A DNA stretch of 64,000 nt from Casuarina equisetifolia (GCA_028551475.1 CM052357.1:2232001-2296000), one strand, 5' to 3'; counted from the stretch's first letter, positions 12,020 to 24,420 are shown. The notes: generated from the sequence alone by a model not told the origin. Program-made: numbers and translations.

Positions 12020-12225
12020 ATGATTTGTAGTTTCATTCCTTGAATGCCCTAGTTCAACACCAAGCCATTGTTAACATCTTCAAGATTTTCTCTCGCCGTT
12101 TGGCGAGTCTAGTCCACATCTTGTGCTGTTCTTTCTCCTTTTACGGTCCAGTCATTTTTAAACATGTGATCGGCCCACGTTCATGCACCATTAATATGAT
12201 AATGTCATTCCAATGAAACAAATCC
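12020..12225 (-). pseudogene. Relic of a TNL 3'-terminal module
   Basis: On the minus strand this matches the DNA at 24245-24400, 40225-40400 and 15700-15810 (shared anchors: TTGAATGCC.TAGTTCA in plus orientation, then CTTCAAGATTTTCTCT, GTCCACAT, GATCGGCCCAC). In TNL-C the aligned part codes for EKDFEDITKVRELNQG. No open frame survives here. It marks the former end of another TNL. Confidence 0.55.
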
Positions 12226-13439
12226 AGCTTTACACTCCTCTTCACGTTTGGCCCCCACTGCCAATTATTTAAGATGTCACAATTTTTATCCCATGTAGTT
12301 AGGCTTATTTATATTCATCTTTTTGATAAATCTTCTTATGGCTTGAATTAAATGGATATATTTTGCTAAATTGATCAAGTGATATTTTAGGACCAATTAT
12401 GTGACACCTAGCCACAAGAATGCTTTTTTATTGTTTTTCATTGAATACTATCACTGGAATATTTCAATTCCTTTTGACTAAAGAATAGCACCATGGCAAT
12501 TTAAAAAGAAAAAAGATAATGAAGATTGTGTGCAAAAGAATGTCAAGTCGATAGCATATCCCATTATGGCATCACTTGACTAGTTTACCAAAATGTATCA
12601 ATATTATCCAACACATATAAGGGGTTTAGAATAAATGTTCAATAATTGGCAGTAGAGATTTCAATATGCCTAACAACAGGAAGATATACTGCAATTATGC
12701 TACATGATGAACAATTATTAGGTTACCTAGTTGTGCCATCTCACATATCAATTAGCATTAAATTAAATATATGTACTACTTATGTGACACATTAAAAAAG
12801 GACCAAAAAATAAGAAACAAAAACACTAATAAATCACTTATCACTTTTAAATCCTAAAATTCATCCTGTAAGCCCCCAATCAAGTCATTAGTCTTACTCA
12901 GAAGTTCATAGACTACCTCAACCTCTAGTAAGCATCAAATACCCATGTCCCTCTCTTTCCCTGTGTCTTCATATTTGTGGTGATATTTTTATTTTTAAAT
13001 TTTGGAGGTCTGATTGCGATTGGATTTGATTTTGTTGCTGCAAGTAGTTCACGCACTAGCTATGGTGGTTTTGGGATAGTAGAGGGGCGGAGTAGGCGAA
13101 TTGAGATACAGATGAAGAAAATTTAGAACTACTTAATAAGAAGATTAAGTTTTATGAGAATATTAAAGGTCTTGATGGCACATCAATGCCAAGGGATTGT
13201 CAAATTTTAGTAGGAATCGTGGTTGTTGGTAGGTCACAGATTTAAAATCCTGAAACTAAGGGAAAGCAAAAGAAGTCACTTGTAAAACATGCGACTTGTG
13301 AGAGTGCTTTAATCATCACTTGAGAATCATGTATAATTTACTTCAAGGCTCAGGACACAACAAAAAGGGGATAATACTAGTGTAAATACTAAGACTTACA
13401 CGACATGGACGGCACAAAAGCAAGACCAAAGTCATTACG

Positions 13440-14440
13440 CACACATGGTCCCATTATCTTCAGAACAGGGCTGGTGGAGTCAAAACTTGTTCCCATTGCA
13501 ACAACTTGGAAGCCACATTCTTGAATTTATGTAGCTAAGAAGTTCTATCATGAAGTACTATTTAGCTACAACCAATTACTTATGGACCTACTAACTAAAT
13601 CAGGAGAGATCAAAGTTTTAAAGAAATCACCTCACCTTATCTTAGGGCTACAGGATGTCTCAATCCACCAAGCAGAAGAATCACAGGAATTCCTTCCCTA
13701 AATACAAACAATAGAAAAATAGATAATGAGTATCTTTTTAATATTTTTGGCATCTATAGAGAGAGCATAATAAAGCTCACATCTACAACCTGCATGGGAT
13801 CTTACAAATCAACTAACATAAGCCTAGGGCCACCATTTGACAAGAGAATCTAGAATTCAGATCAAAGTACAAAAATGGTCAACCCCAAGTCAAGTGAATT
13901 TTTACTTAGATTGCACTAGGAACATAAGAATTTGACTCATTACTGAGAAAAAGCCATTGAGTTAGAACCTTTTGGTCCATTCCAAAGAAATTCATTATCC
14001 CTGCAATGATCAAACTCATGAATCATACCAACTAATAGGAAATCCTCTTCAAAGCTTCACGTATAAGCAAAAATAGTTAATGTAACATCAGCAGAATATG
14101 ACAACAAGGCAATCATATAAAGGCCAGGTCTACGTACATAAACAAAGTTGTGGCCAATAGATGTGAGTGTTATGGCCACCATATTGCAGTGAGAATAAAG
14201 GCAAGTCAAAATATAATCACATTAACCCTTAGAAAAGAAAAACAGATACATAAAAAGTAACAACATGGAAAAGAAAAATAGATATAAGGAGATATAAAAA
14301 GAGGTAATTAGAATGAACAGATTGGAGGAAATTTGTTTAACTATAGACATAGTTGGATTGTGTGGCTTGAGCTTCCAAAATTACCTTTTCTTGCCAACAA
14401 ATAGTATCATGAGTGATAACTGATATCTAAGAATCATCAT
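13440..14440. repeat. Segmental duplication, copy 2 (uninserted)
   Basis: The paralogous copy of 4380-4564 plus 10731-11560. At 13591-13610 it reads CTAACTAAATCAGGAGAGAT, the site that in copy 1 is split by the LTR element. It shows the pre-insertion structure, with substitutions and small indels throughout. Confidence 0.75.
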
Positions 14441-15680
14441 TTAGTTCATGCCCCTTTGTGCAGAAAGATGCAAAACTAATAAATTAGGGGTCATGGTTAC
14501 CTGCATGTGAAAAACTTTAGTTAATGCATTTATATCCGTACAAACATTTGGGGTTCTTGGGTGGGTGTTAGTGTGCCGTTGCGTTTCTTTGTCCATTTTG
14601 TATGTCAAATAATCCATTCACACATGAAATCACATCCAAAACTAAAGGAATTAAAACAATATCAAAACAAACAATATGAATAGTCAGCTACATAATGCAT
14701 GCATATTTCTATCTTCAAGGTGACAAGAAATCTACAACACAAAGAATGCCAACTATGTTAGGCTAAATGTTATTGCAGAAGACCTATATGTCAATAAACC
14801 AACAAATTCCATTTTGTAAAGGGAAAATCTTAGTTCAAATCAAGGTTTTGGTCCTTGACGTCCAATGTTGGTTTGGATTTTGTCTTAGAAGGTAGAACAC
14901 GTGTGATCAAGCCCCTAAATAAGAGTTTACTCCCATCCTACAATAGATTAAGGTGATGCTTCTACAAAAAAAGTAGTGACGCTGCTTAAGAATTTTGCCA
15001 AAATATAATACCTAGTTCAAAAATTTCTACACAGACTTTTATTCAACAAGCCACCAAACTTTTTTGTGTCAAAAGAAAAGCAATACTCTCAATCAAATCA
15101 CAGATCCCCTAAAGTCCAACAGCAGTTTAGATAATAGCTTCCACAACAAAATGACTAATGATGCTCAAATTTTGCAGAAATGATACTTAGTGGGATATTT
15201 GACAATGAAATCTACATGAGTTGCCAAATTATTTTAAGAAGTTGAAAATGGGAGTTAGATGCAACAATGTTCCCACCATGAAATCATTCCCAGATGTGGA
15301 ATGTGATTGAGTTGCGACAAATGTACCCAATGCCATTTCCATTACATACAACAAGATGGATGCTTACCCAAGTAATTAAAAGATCCCCAAACCTTCGGAC
15401 CACATCTTACAATGTTAAGATGAGATTTATCTCTACACCAAACTCTCCATGCTTTTCTAGTAAATATGAGCTCACCAACACAAAGAAAAAATGTAAGATA
15501 GGACAATCCCATACATGTATCTGTATACATAAAGATGTCCACATTGTGCATAATATATATCGATAATCACCTTTACATTTATAGCAGCAGATATATATCC
15601 AAAACGAGAACTAAATACTACTTACCATGGCTTGTGCTTGTAGGTAGGCGTGAGTTGTCATGATATATAAGCCGCTCTAA
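14441..15680. other. Intergenic DNA, nothing recognised
   Basis: AT-rich DNA downstream of TNL-A (that is, beyond its 3' end). Open frames at 15294-15566 and on the other strand show no known motif. Confidence 0.45.
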
Positions 15681-15819
15681 TGGTTTCGGTGCTTGAGCGG
15701 CGCCTTGGTTGAGTTCCTTGACTTTGTTAATGTCTTCAAGATCTTTCTCTCAGCAAATGGTTTCGACTTTTCCGTGTGAAAAGTTCAGTCCACATGTTGT
15801 TCATTGGGTCTTTACTCAG

Positions 15820-17103
15820 CTATGAACTCCGCCTCTTCCTCTTCCTCTTCTCCGCTCGCGTAGTCTTCCCTTTCTTCCTCCTCCCTACCTCTTCTTCGCT
15901 CGCATAGTCTTCCCTTTCTTCTTCCTCCCCTTCCACTTCTTCTTCGTCAGCTTCCGCTCTGAACGCACACCTTTGGCTAATTTGATTCGATGGAGAGATA
16001 AACCCGTGGCTCTTTGCAGAAACTTCACCTTTTCTTGTAATAGCAAATAAAAAAGAAAAACACTTCCATAAATAAGAAACACAACATATTGCAACACTTT
16101 CTTCCTCTTCCCTTTCTTCACAGATTTCAATACCTTCCTCTTCCCCGTCTTCACAGATTTCAACTCCTCCTTCCTCTTTCCATACTTGCCTTTTCAATTG
16201 TCGGCGCTTTTCCTTTCTCTTTTCTAGCGATTCCCTTGTCCAGTATTCTTTTCTCACCACTTGTGTTCTCCATTTTTCTCGCACTTCGCTACGTATACGT
16301 TTCCATGGTAGAAATTCTCTTCGAATGGGGCCATGATATGTTAATGGTAAGAAGAATGGATCTCGTGGGAACAAATAGGAAGGGAAGTCTTGAAAACCAA
16401 CAAAGCATTCTGAACCATGTGTAGAAATGCTCTTAACAATTTTTTTGAACTCTGAACTGTCATGCTTAAGTACAAGACGGCCCCCACACTCCTTCACCTC
16501 CACGTTTGGGCTTCGGCTGCTTATTGTAATTGAACACGACCCAATGTAGGACCACCCCATTTCCAAAACAACCTCTGCGAAGCATCCATAATTTAAAAAT
16601 ACCCAAATTCCGTTTCTCCCAACGGAAGGGATTTCAGGAACACGAAAGGCTAGGGGAACTTTTGGGGAAGTCCCGCGACACTTCTTCGGAACCTTTTGAT
16701 CATCTTCATTATTCACTTCCAATTCGCAAACAAACACAGGAAATGACGTTGAATCAAAATTCCTTTGACAGCTATTAACTCCAACGACTTCATAAACAAT
16801 AAACAGCGCATATCCCCAACAGCTGTAGATCCACCTTTCACCTCCAATATCAGGACGAGTCTCATCATAAAAATTTGTTGCAAGCAAATCCAGATCCCAA
16901 GCCACTTCCGAATCCAAATCTAAATCTGAATCTGCTACCCTATAGATATGCGGAGGCTGATACAATAACTGCACGTTCACATCGAAATCAAATCGGAACT
17001 TTCCAGAGATGTTAAGTAGACTGTTGCTTTCCTGGTTGAACCATTCCAACATGTCGGATGTCAGCGTAGGGCCCCATGATATTGCCGCGTGAATATATCC
17101 TCC
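15820..17103 (-). other. TNL-A exon 5: C-JID and charged tail
   Basis: Starts GGYIHAAISWGPTL, then MLEWFNQES, CWGYALFIVYEVVGV, FPVFVCELE, FRVPEIPSVGRNGIWVFL and VEVKECGGRLVL. These are the landmarks of the post-LRR C-JID. After about residue 250 of the exon it turns into alternating Glu-rich and Lys/Arg-rich sequence with a duplicated EICE(D/E) segment. An overlapping frame at 16163-15885 carries LQYVVFLIYGSVFLFYLLL, matching the hydrophobic tail of TNL-C. A frame slip in the purine-rich repeat has therefore probably replaced the original C-terminus. Confidence 0.8.
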
Positions 17104-17250
17104 CTAACAGAAGAAATAAGGGAAAAAAAAAAAAAAACACAATCGAAAAGCCATGAATGGTAGTTCTTTAAAGCTATAAGGCAACAATAAATTTATGTTT
17201 AATTCAACAATACGATACTTTTATGTTGTAAAGGAGAGTAAGAGGCTCAC

Positions 17251-18297
17251 CGTGTTGTTTATACATAGTTGAGCGACATGGCTGGCCGCATCACGTTTGC
17301 CGTTACAGCCAAAATAATGAGCATTAACATCAATACCACCAGCCACCAACATTTCACTAGAAGTGAGTAAGTGCTTCGGCTCAGAAAATGGAGTCAACGA
17401 TGGACAATTTTCTAGAAAAAGGTTTAATATGCTTCGCTGCAACTTTGGTGGTAAGAATTTAAGCCTCGTACAATTGTTCAACATAAGATTTTTAAGATTC
17501 CAAAGTCGAGAGATACTAGCCATTTGAGTAAAATTGTTTCCCGATAGATCCAATCTCTCAAGTGAGTGTGAACAAGGCATTTCGTTAAGAAATGCTACAT
17601 CTGATACATTGCAATAACTCAAATTTAATTCTCTTAAAAATCTCAAGCTTAAGGGCAAATCACGGGGCAAAAAAGTAACTGGTCTTGAAAAACCACCACC
17701 AACACTTAGGACCTGGAGTTTCTCCGAAAGTACACTAGAAGATCGCAATTGCGTTACTCTAGTTCCTTTTATATCAAGTTCTTCAATATTTGGGATTCCT
17801 CTCAAGTTCGGCATCTTAGCCAACTTTGGTGAGTCCCTCAAGTTAATATATTGTAATTTCTCAAAACTCTGCGATAAATTACCAAAATGTTATCAAAATA
17901 AATAAAATAAAATAAAATAAAATAGGAAGGAAAAGAAAATAATTTATATAAACTAAAATCTTACCTTTGTTTCATCCCATAACTTTTTGATGTTGCTCAT
18001 AGGCATTTTAAGCTCAACAAGGTTGTCAAGCTCAAAATTAGTTGGCATGCATTCCAAGGGATATCCCCACCACTCTAAAATACGTAATTCATTGCTTATC
18101 ATAAATTTTGAAGGATTTCCACACCATCTCACCATACTTAAATCTTCAAGGATTTCGTTCTTGCCTCTGTAATGATAACTTATGGGATGAATCACAAGCA
18201 TTTTCAACTTTTTCATTTTTGAGAAACCTTCAAAATTGAATTTCATTGGTTTTGGTAAAGGTAATTTTAGGATGATTGCTTCAACATCATTAGTTCC
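17251..18297 (-). other. TNL-A exons 3 and 4: leucine-rich repeats
   Basis: Exon 3 (18297-17965) carries the first LRRs, with MKKLKMLVIHPIS, ELRILEWWGYPLECMP and LVELKMPMSNIKKLWD. This is the canonical TNL LRR start. Exon 4 (17868-17251) has further repeats (NIEELDIKGTRV, LRELNLSYCNV, LERLDLSGNNF, LKNLMLNNCTRLKFLPP) and ends with VAGGIDVNAHYFGCNG before a GTGAGC donor. Confidence 0.85.
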
Positions 18298-18405
18298 CTA
18301 GAAAACAAAAGAAAAAAAAAATTAGTATAGTTAAAAATTTTGACAAATTTTCATGAGAAATGATATAAAAAATGCTTCTAAAAACTCTAAAAAAAAATTA
18401 CTTAC

Positions 18406-19525
18406 AGTATTATTGTTCAGCACGTGAATGATATCTTTATAATACCATAATCTACTACGCTCACCAGGCTCCCTTAATGACTCAAAATGGACTATACGCT
18501 GACCCATTTCTTGTAATAGATCATGCATCTCAAGTTTGGAACTTGAAATCTTTATAAGAGATTTGCTCTCAAGAATTGGAATGTCAATTTTTGGAAAGTG
18601 ACCAAGAGCTTCTAGTCTATAGGTAATATTATCTACATTCTCACCTTTGTAGAAGCAAGCAATATCTAAAAATAACTGTTTTTGAAGATTTTCCAGTCCT
18701 TCAAAACTTATTTGAAGCCTATCCAAAATAGTAGAATTAGGATATGATTTTAGTCGATCTAGAGCACATTTCCATGCCTCTATCGTGCTACCAAATAAGA
18801 ATGAACCAAAAATTTTAAGAGCTAAGGGAAGCCCCCCTGCATACTTCACAATTTCTTATGCCAATTCCACATAACTTCTTTCATGACAAGGCTGGTTGAA
18901 GGCTTTGGAAAGAAAAAGCTGTAGTGCATCATGGTCATACAGCCCCTTAACCTCATAAATCCCATTTTCATTCACGTATCTCTTAAGCAATTGGCTGTCT
19001 CTACTTGTGACAAGGATCCTACTTCCTTTACCGAACCAGTCAGGTTTCCTCGCCAATGCTTCAAGCTGGTCTTCTTTATCAACATTGTCGAGGACAATAA
19101 GTAACTTTTTATTTTTGAACATTCTAGCTATCGTCCTCTGACCTTCGAAGATAGTAAATATCTTTTTGCGTATCAACCACTCTTCTTCACCAAGGATATG
19201 AAAAATGAGTTGTTGTTGTAAACAAATTAAGTCTCCAGATTTCTCTCTAACATTTGAAATAAAGCATCTAGCATCAAATTGGTGAGAAATTCTATTATAA
19301 ATGACTTCTGCAAGGGTTGTTTTACCAACCCCACCCATCCCCCAAATCCCTAAAAATCGAACATCTTCATTTCTCATACAAACATGTTCATCTTCCTGAA
19401 GCAAGTTCATCAATTCCTTTATTTGGGATTCTATTCCAACAAGATCATCGTCTATATATAATAATGACCGACTCAGTTTAGAAAATATCTCTGAACAAAT
19501 CTCTTTAACAACTTCTGATTCGTGC
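18406..19525 (-). other. TNL-A exon 2: NB-ARC domain with internal stop
   Basis: Begins HESEVVKEIC after a TTGTAG acceptor. It has P-loop GIWGMGGVGKTTLA, kinase-2 KKLLIVLDNVDKED, RNBS-B GSRILVTSRDSQLL, GLPLALKIFGSFLFG, and the MHD motif LEMHDLLQEMGQRIV. The stop TAA sits in ELA-stop-EIVKYAGGLPLAL. The donor is AATACT/GTAAGT. Confidence 0.87.
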
Positions 19526-19610
19526 CTACAACAAATAATTATTTAATTCAAATAAGAAACAGAATAAAATGTGGGACGCTAACTCAAGAGAGTTAGGAGA
19601 ATGAAGATAC

Positions 19611-20092
19611 CTGCCACGAACATCCCATCCGGCGTGGTCACAAACTTCTCTCAAAGCATCTCTCCACGATGTCATCTGCTTTTCATCAACCTTCTTTCTG
19701 GTATGCTCAGCAAATGCTGCTGCAAAACTGTCCATCTGCTTTCGCACATGGGAAGGATCCACGTCATAAAAAACAGGCAAAACTTTTTCTCCCTTGCACT
19801 TCACAATCTCGATTAGCTCGTCTAAGCACCACGTTGAAAAAGCATAATTTTTCGAGATTACAATGACCTTATATTCTGATTCTTGTATTGCTTTCCAGAG
19901 CGACGGTCGGATATTTTCTCCTCGCTCCAGCTTTTCCTCATCTCTGAAGACGATTAAACCTTTTGATTGCAAAGCAGAATGCAAATGGTCCGTAAAGCCC
20001 AAGCGGGTTTCCCCCCGGAAACTGAGGAAAACGTCGTATCTCCATCCGGATCTTGAAGATGAAGTAGCTCTCTGACTGCTCTCAGATGCCAT
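19611..20092 (-). other. TNL-A exon 1: TIR domain
   Basis: 160 complete codons plus two bases. The Ser/Arg-rich leader MASESSQRATSSSRSG is followed by YDVFLSFRGETR, where the usual GEDTR has lost one residue. The BB-loop region EKLERGENIRPSL and VIVISKNYAFSTWCLDEL are present, with the conserved catalytic Glu at residue 92. VLPVFYDVDPSHVRKQ follows. The exon ends at GWDVRGR with a GGCAG/GTATC donor, the same phase-2 boundary as in TNL-C and in the TIR-PGG gene. Start is the first ATG of the frame, at the conserved cluster position. Confidence 0.88.
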
Positions 20093-20540
20093 TGAAGATT
20101 CAGAAGCTTGTTCGCCGACAAGGTTTGAGAAGTTAGGTTTCTACCGTCCTTGAGTAAACGGTTCTCCAGGCTTAAGGCGTCACCAAAATATAGCCAATGC
20201 CAGGATATTTAGAAGTCGGGAAAGATAAGCGCCATTAAAGATCCACAAGCTTGTTTACTCACAAGGATTGGTAGGTTGGATTGTCGGCACATGCAAGTCA
20301 TTCCCCCTTCTTCCACAAAGTGGGGTCATGGGACGAAATTTCCTTTTGCTTTCATCAAAAGCAGCGACGACTATGGGTGGGCAGGTCGGTTTATCGGAAT
20401 GAATGGGGAATCCTAGACGTGTAAAGTGGCGAGAAAAGCAGCGGACTTTTGGTTTATGCGACACGGATTGACGCGCATGTCAAAGGCTGCTTTGCGACGG
20501 CTTGTGTGAGGAAACTGGACTTAATGGTGTGAACGGTGAA
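20093..20540 (-). promoter_or_regulatory. 5' flank of TNL-A, repeated elsewhere in the cluster
   Basis: Directly upstream of the TNL-A start. The part at about 20240-20420 (AAGCTTGTTTACTCACAAGG, GGCACATGCAAGTCATT, CATGGGACGAAATTTCC, TTTCATCAAAAGCAG) recurs at 56110-56260 without any TIR exon. No clear TATA box was identified. Confidence 0.5.
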
Positions 20541-23379
20541 TTCCAGTTGATGTCCCAGGTCCTGTTGGCTGGTGATTGACTTTCAAGTCTTTTATAAATT
20601 CTGGAATATCCTCATTTTAATTTAATATAAGATAAATGCTATCACTTTTCGAACAACAATGGGGATGGGCTTTTCAAATTTCCTGAACTTCTAAAATTTC
20701 CTTTTGACCCAAATTTGCCCTCATGTAGGTGTTTCTCCCAATGTGACTATCCTGCCTTGGTAGCTGGGCCTCCGCCTCCCCCGTTCCTGGGCTTCTTTTT
20801 TGACCCAACCAGGCCAAGGGTGCTCGGCCGACCACTAAAATGAGGATAAGGTTGCTCCAATGCTATTTTCTTACTGACCTGAATTTCAATCTAAAGGTTT
20901 AATTTATTAGATAAAGTTGTTAAGTCCCTTATAAATTCCAGAATGCCCTTACTCTCATGTAATTTGGGACAAATATCATGGTCTTTCACATGATAATTAG
21001 ATTAAGCGTCCCAATTTCACTAGGGCCATGACAATATAATATCAATCCTTTCTCAAATTGAGCTATACTTCAATACCTATCTGTATGTCAATGGCTTATG
21101 CATTATCATCTAGTTTACTCAAAAAGTAGAATAATGTAACACAAAAATAATCAATAAGTATGCTTCTCTGAATTTCAACTTATTCATTATTAATTGTAGT
21201 GTTGAATAAAAAATTAATTCTCTCTATAATAAGAAATAAAGTTAATACTTCCTTTGATATTAAAAATCAGAAGTATTGGATTTCAATAACTATTATAGGA
21301 AACGAAACTAATACTTATATAATCATAAGAGAAAATATTAAAAATAAAAAAAAAGGAGTTGAAAAAAGTTTCAGACTTAGTATATTTATGTTATGCTTAA
21401 TGCTTAGAATTTCAATTATATTCTTCAAGCCATGGGTTTGAGGTTTTCATATTTTATTTTTAAAGAAAAATTTGACTTATAAAAGGATGTAAATAGTTTA
21501 TATATTTACAAAGATAATCTATATGTCCATTTTACATTGATTCACAATAGGGCATGTGGCTTTTGAATTTAGTTCTCGTGTGGGCTAAAAATTTTATTCT
21601 CTCCTTAAAATTAGTTAAAAAATATTTTTATTAAAAAAATCATAATATAAAAAGTGCCTAAAGGGATAAGAATGCCGTTTTTTTAACAAATTTACCTTAT
21701 AATTCCTGCTTTCTACCAACCCAAATTTCAACATCAGAGGATGAGTCCATTTTTTGTTATAGAAACTGATCAATTTCATCTTTTTCTTTTTTCCTTCTTC
21801 ATTGACAGCCCCTCACCCACGTTGCCAACTTATTCTAACATTACATTCTCATAAAAGTATTTTTGTAGTCTTACAATGGCTCTTTGCCATTTTCTTTACT
21901 GCAATGATTTAAGTCTTACAGTGCATTTCCATTCAATGATTTAAGGATGTTGATATAATCAATAGCTTTCCTTTTTATTTATAACAAGATGTAAATATTT
22001 TATTTTAAAAATATTTTCATAAAGAATTTCAATAATATATTCTTAATATCTCCTTTCTTGTACAAATGTGGAGAGTATAACATTCTTAATACGTGGAAAG
22101 AGTGTGTAATTGTTCAAGTTTTGGTTAAAGAGATCTACGACATAAAATTTTAAAAAGTTTTTTACCAGATGACCTTATAACCAGCTTTAAGAGACAAATA
22201 ATTTTTTTTTAATTTTTTTTATAAATATCTAAGTTTATTTATCTAAGAATAATAGAATATAAAGAAATAACAATAATCTTTCTCGATACCGATAATTTTC
22301 GTTTCTTGTTTTCACCTACAAATTCTTGCGGGTGTCTTTCGTGGAAGTTGGGGGAAACCGATGAAGAGGCTCTTTGTGCCTACAGAAGCCATTGGAGGTT
22401 CAGCAGGTTGGTTGGCAGTGATTCTGCTACTTTTCGCAATACCTTCATCAAAATCAAATTTCCAAAGGCTTCGCAAGATGAAATTTCTTGACGGCTTTCA
22501 ACGAAAGTAGATCGCTCGGCCTACTGGCATGAACGTAGGAATCGCGTTCTTGGAGGCCTCTTAATAGCTTCTTCCTCAATGACTTTTAAAATGATCTTGT
22601 TTACTCAAAAGGAAATGAGTGATGCGATGGAGAAGCATCAATAATGACACCATTTGCTTTAGTTCAACATGACTAAACTAGAAGCTTTGTGGATTCCAAC
22701 TATCCATCCAATCAGATACAAATTCCGTACACTTGTGTTCACAGGTCCATACACGTAATTCTCAAGAAGACAGCTAAAGTAGGAGTTGAGTCTCTAACTT
22801 GACGAGTACTTTCAAATTTGACATTCCTTTGTAGAAAATTTCGTTTTCAAGCCATAAACTCCCTCACTCACAACAAACATGTAGAAAAGTGAAAAATAGA
22901 ACAAAATCCAACATCCGAGAGAACCAAGTCGGACGTAAATAAAAATTCATAAAATCCAAGGACTAGAAATTTTAGACCAAAAGGAGTATTCTAGACTAGC
23001 ATTCCAAACAATTTTGTATCATGAAAAAAAATGACGTAAATGTAGGATACTTATGATCAAAGTTAAGATAACCACTTGAATGAAAATTATGTCTTCTGAA
23101 AAAAAAATTATAAGATATTCTTTCTAATGACAAAACATACATAATAACAATTTTATACAAAATACCTTAAAGTAATTAGAACAACATACAAGAGAGAAAA
23201 AGTGAGAACATCATTTATTGACATTCCATTCCACCTTGTGTTGTCATGTAAGGGGGGAGTTTACCTTTTTTTGGAGTTCAACTTTATTGATTCACCAATC
23301 AAGCTAGACACTAGAATCTTATGCACAACAACATATGTGTTAGAGCCAGAGAGTTAGGGGCTCAATAAAGAAATTCGTT
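20541..23379. other. Intergenic DNA; contains a paralogue of the Copia target region
   Basis: No gene recognised. About 21190-21375 matches 56860-57010 (CGAAACTAATA.TTATATAATCATAAGAGAAAA against the corresponding stretch), and so shows the sequence into which the Copia element inserted on the right side of the window. Confidence 0.5.
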
Positions 23380-23870
23380 AGACTTCGTACATCAGAGCCT
23401 TGAGTAGAAATGCTACTAAGAGCATTAAGGAAATCTGAAAGATTATCATCAAATAACAGACGTGCCTCACATATTTTCACCTTTACATTCAGGCTGCATT
23501 CTTCAATTGAAGTTCTGAGGGTATACCATCCCGAAGGTTCACAATCCGCTGGTAGAAAACATTTAAAATCTATAAATATCCAAGCTATATTTAGCCCAAC
23601 AAGAGAGACTTCAGGGATACGAAAGACAAAGCTAATTACTGGATTAGGATTATAATAACAGGTCTCAAATTCAAATAGATTGAATAGGCCAGAAAACTCC
23701 AGATTTTAATTTGAACTCGCAGGCTCATCAACCTCGTGTTTGGTTGAAACTTTATAAGTGATAACTAGAGCACATCCCGGCAATGGGATTTGGCTCACAT
23801 ATTGAGAAATCTTGAAATGAAAACCATTTCAACCATTCCCCAATAACTTGTACTTCCTTGATTGATCATT
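23380..23870 (-). pseudogene. C-JID relic of a lost TNL
   Basis: The minus strand reads GCALVITYKVSTKHEVDEP, then an in-frame stop, then VISFVFRIPEVSLVGLNIAW and, near the end, LNVKVKICEARLLFDD and LSSISTQGSD. These correspond in order to the TNL-C landmarks YALFIVYEV, IVFRIPEIPTVGRNGVWV, VEVKECRGHLVLQH and IKSISPHD. Only this 3' part of the gene remains; no LRR or NB-ARC DNA lies upstream before the gap. Confidence 0.75.
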
Positions 23871-23944
23871 CTAGGATGTTAAGAGTCCAACGCACTTTCA
23901 ACCGTTCCCCAATAACTTGAGCATCTTACCGAAGAAGCGTTACA

Positions 23945-24420
23945 ACCCAGGAAAAGCAGAGAAACTTTTCGCAAATATATGAAACAAAAATATTGTGTCT
24001 CAAAATTATGGCTATTTGATGTCCTTTTCCTAAAGTGTTATTACTCATTCTCGATAAACTTCCAAAAAGGTAAAAAAATAGAAGGAGATCAAACATCATG
24101 TAAAACTCAATTGCACAAAAATAAAACTACGAAGAGTCCAAAATACCTCCACTGTTTGTGCATGGTCCTCCGTAGTTTTTCTGACTGCATGTTTCAAGAG
24201 AACCACATCTTTTGTTTCTTTAAAGCTTTCTATCTTTAGGCAGCATTGGAAATGTCCCCTGCTCCTGTCCTTGAATGCCTTGGTTCAAGATCTTCTGTTG
24301 TGCTCTCTTTTCTGAAAGTTCGGTCCTTTTCATACGTGTAATCAGCCGACATTTATGCAGAACCAATATGATTACGTCGTACCAATCAAATCAGTCCACC
24401 ATCCGCCCCTTCTTCCTCTT
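23945..24420 (-). pseudogene. Relic of the TNL terminal module with flanking DNA
   Basis: The minus strand encodes, with one frame change, NQGIQGQEQGTF and then KETKDVVLLKHAVRKTTEDH. This aligns with NQGTQALDLGTS and EEAEDVAILKKHGAKTTVRDH in the frame downstream of TNL-C. The outer part (23945-24190) is duplicated at 53815-54065. It lies 3' of the C-JID relic at 23380-23870 in the expected order, so both come from one decayed gene. Confidence 0.65.

Larger units (their letters stand above)
15820..20092 (-). pseudogene. TNL-A: TIR-NB-LRR-C-JID resistance gene with one nonsense codon
   Basis: A five-exon TNL on the minus strand: 20092-19611, 19525-18406, 18297-17965, 17868-17251 and 17103-15820. 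Every junction has GT/AG ends, and phases agree (482, 1120, 333, 618, 1284 nt; 1279 codons in total). Such proteins are intracellular immune receptors: the TIR is an NADase, the NB-ARC a nucleotide switch, and LRR plus C-JID recognise effectors. The only clear break before the C-terminus is TAA at 18856-18858, codon 384, just before the GLPLAL motif. As written, the gene would give a 383-aa TIR plus partial NB-ARC protein. Elsewhere the motifs are intact, so inactivation is recent, or a truncated TN protein is made. In the last exon the frame also slips relative to TNL-C near the hydrophobic C-terminus. Confidence 0.85.
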
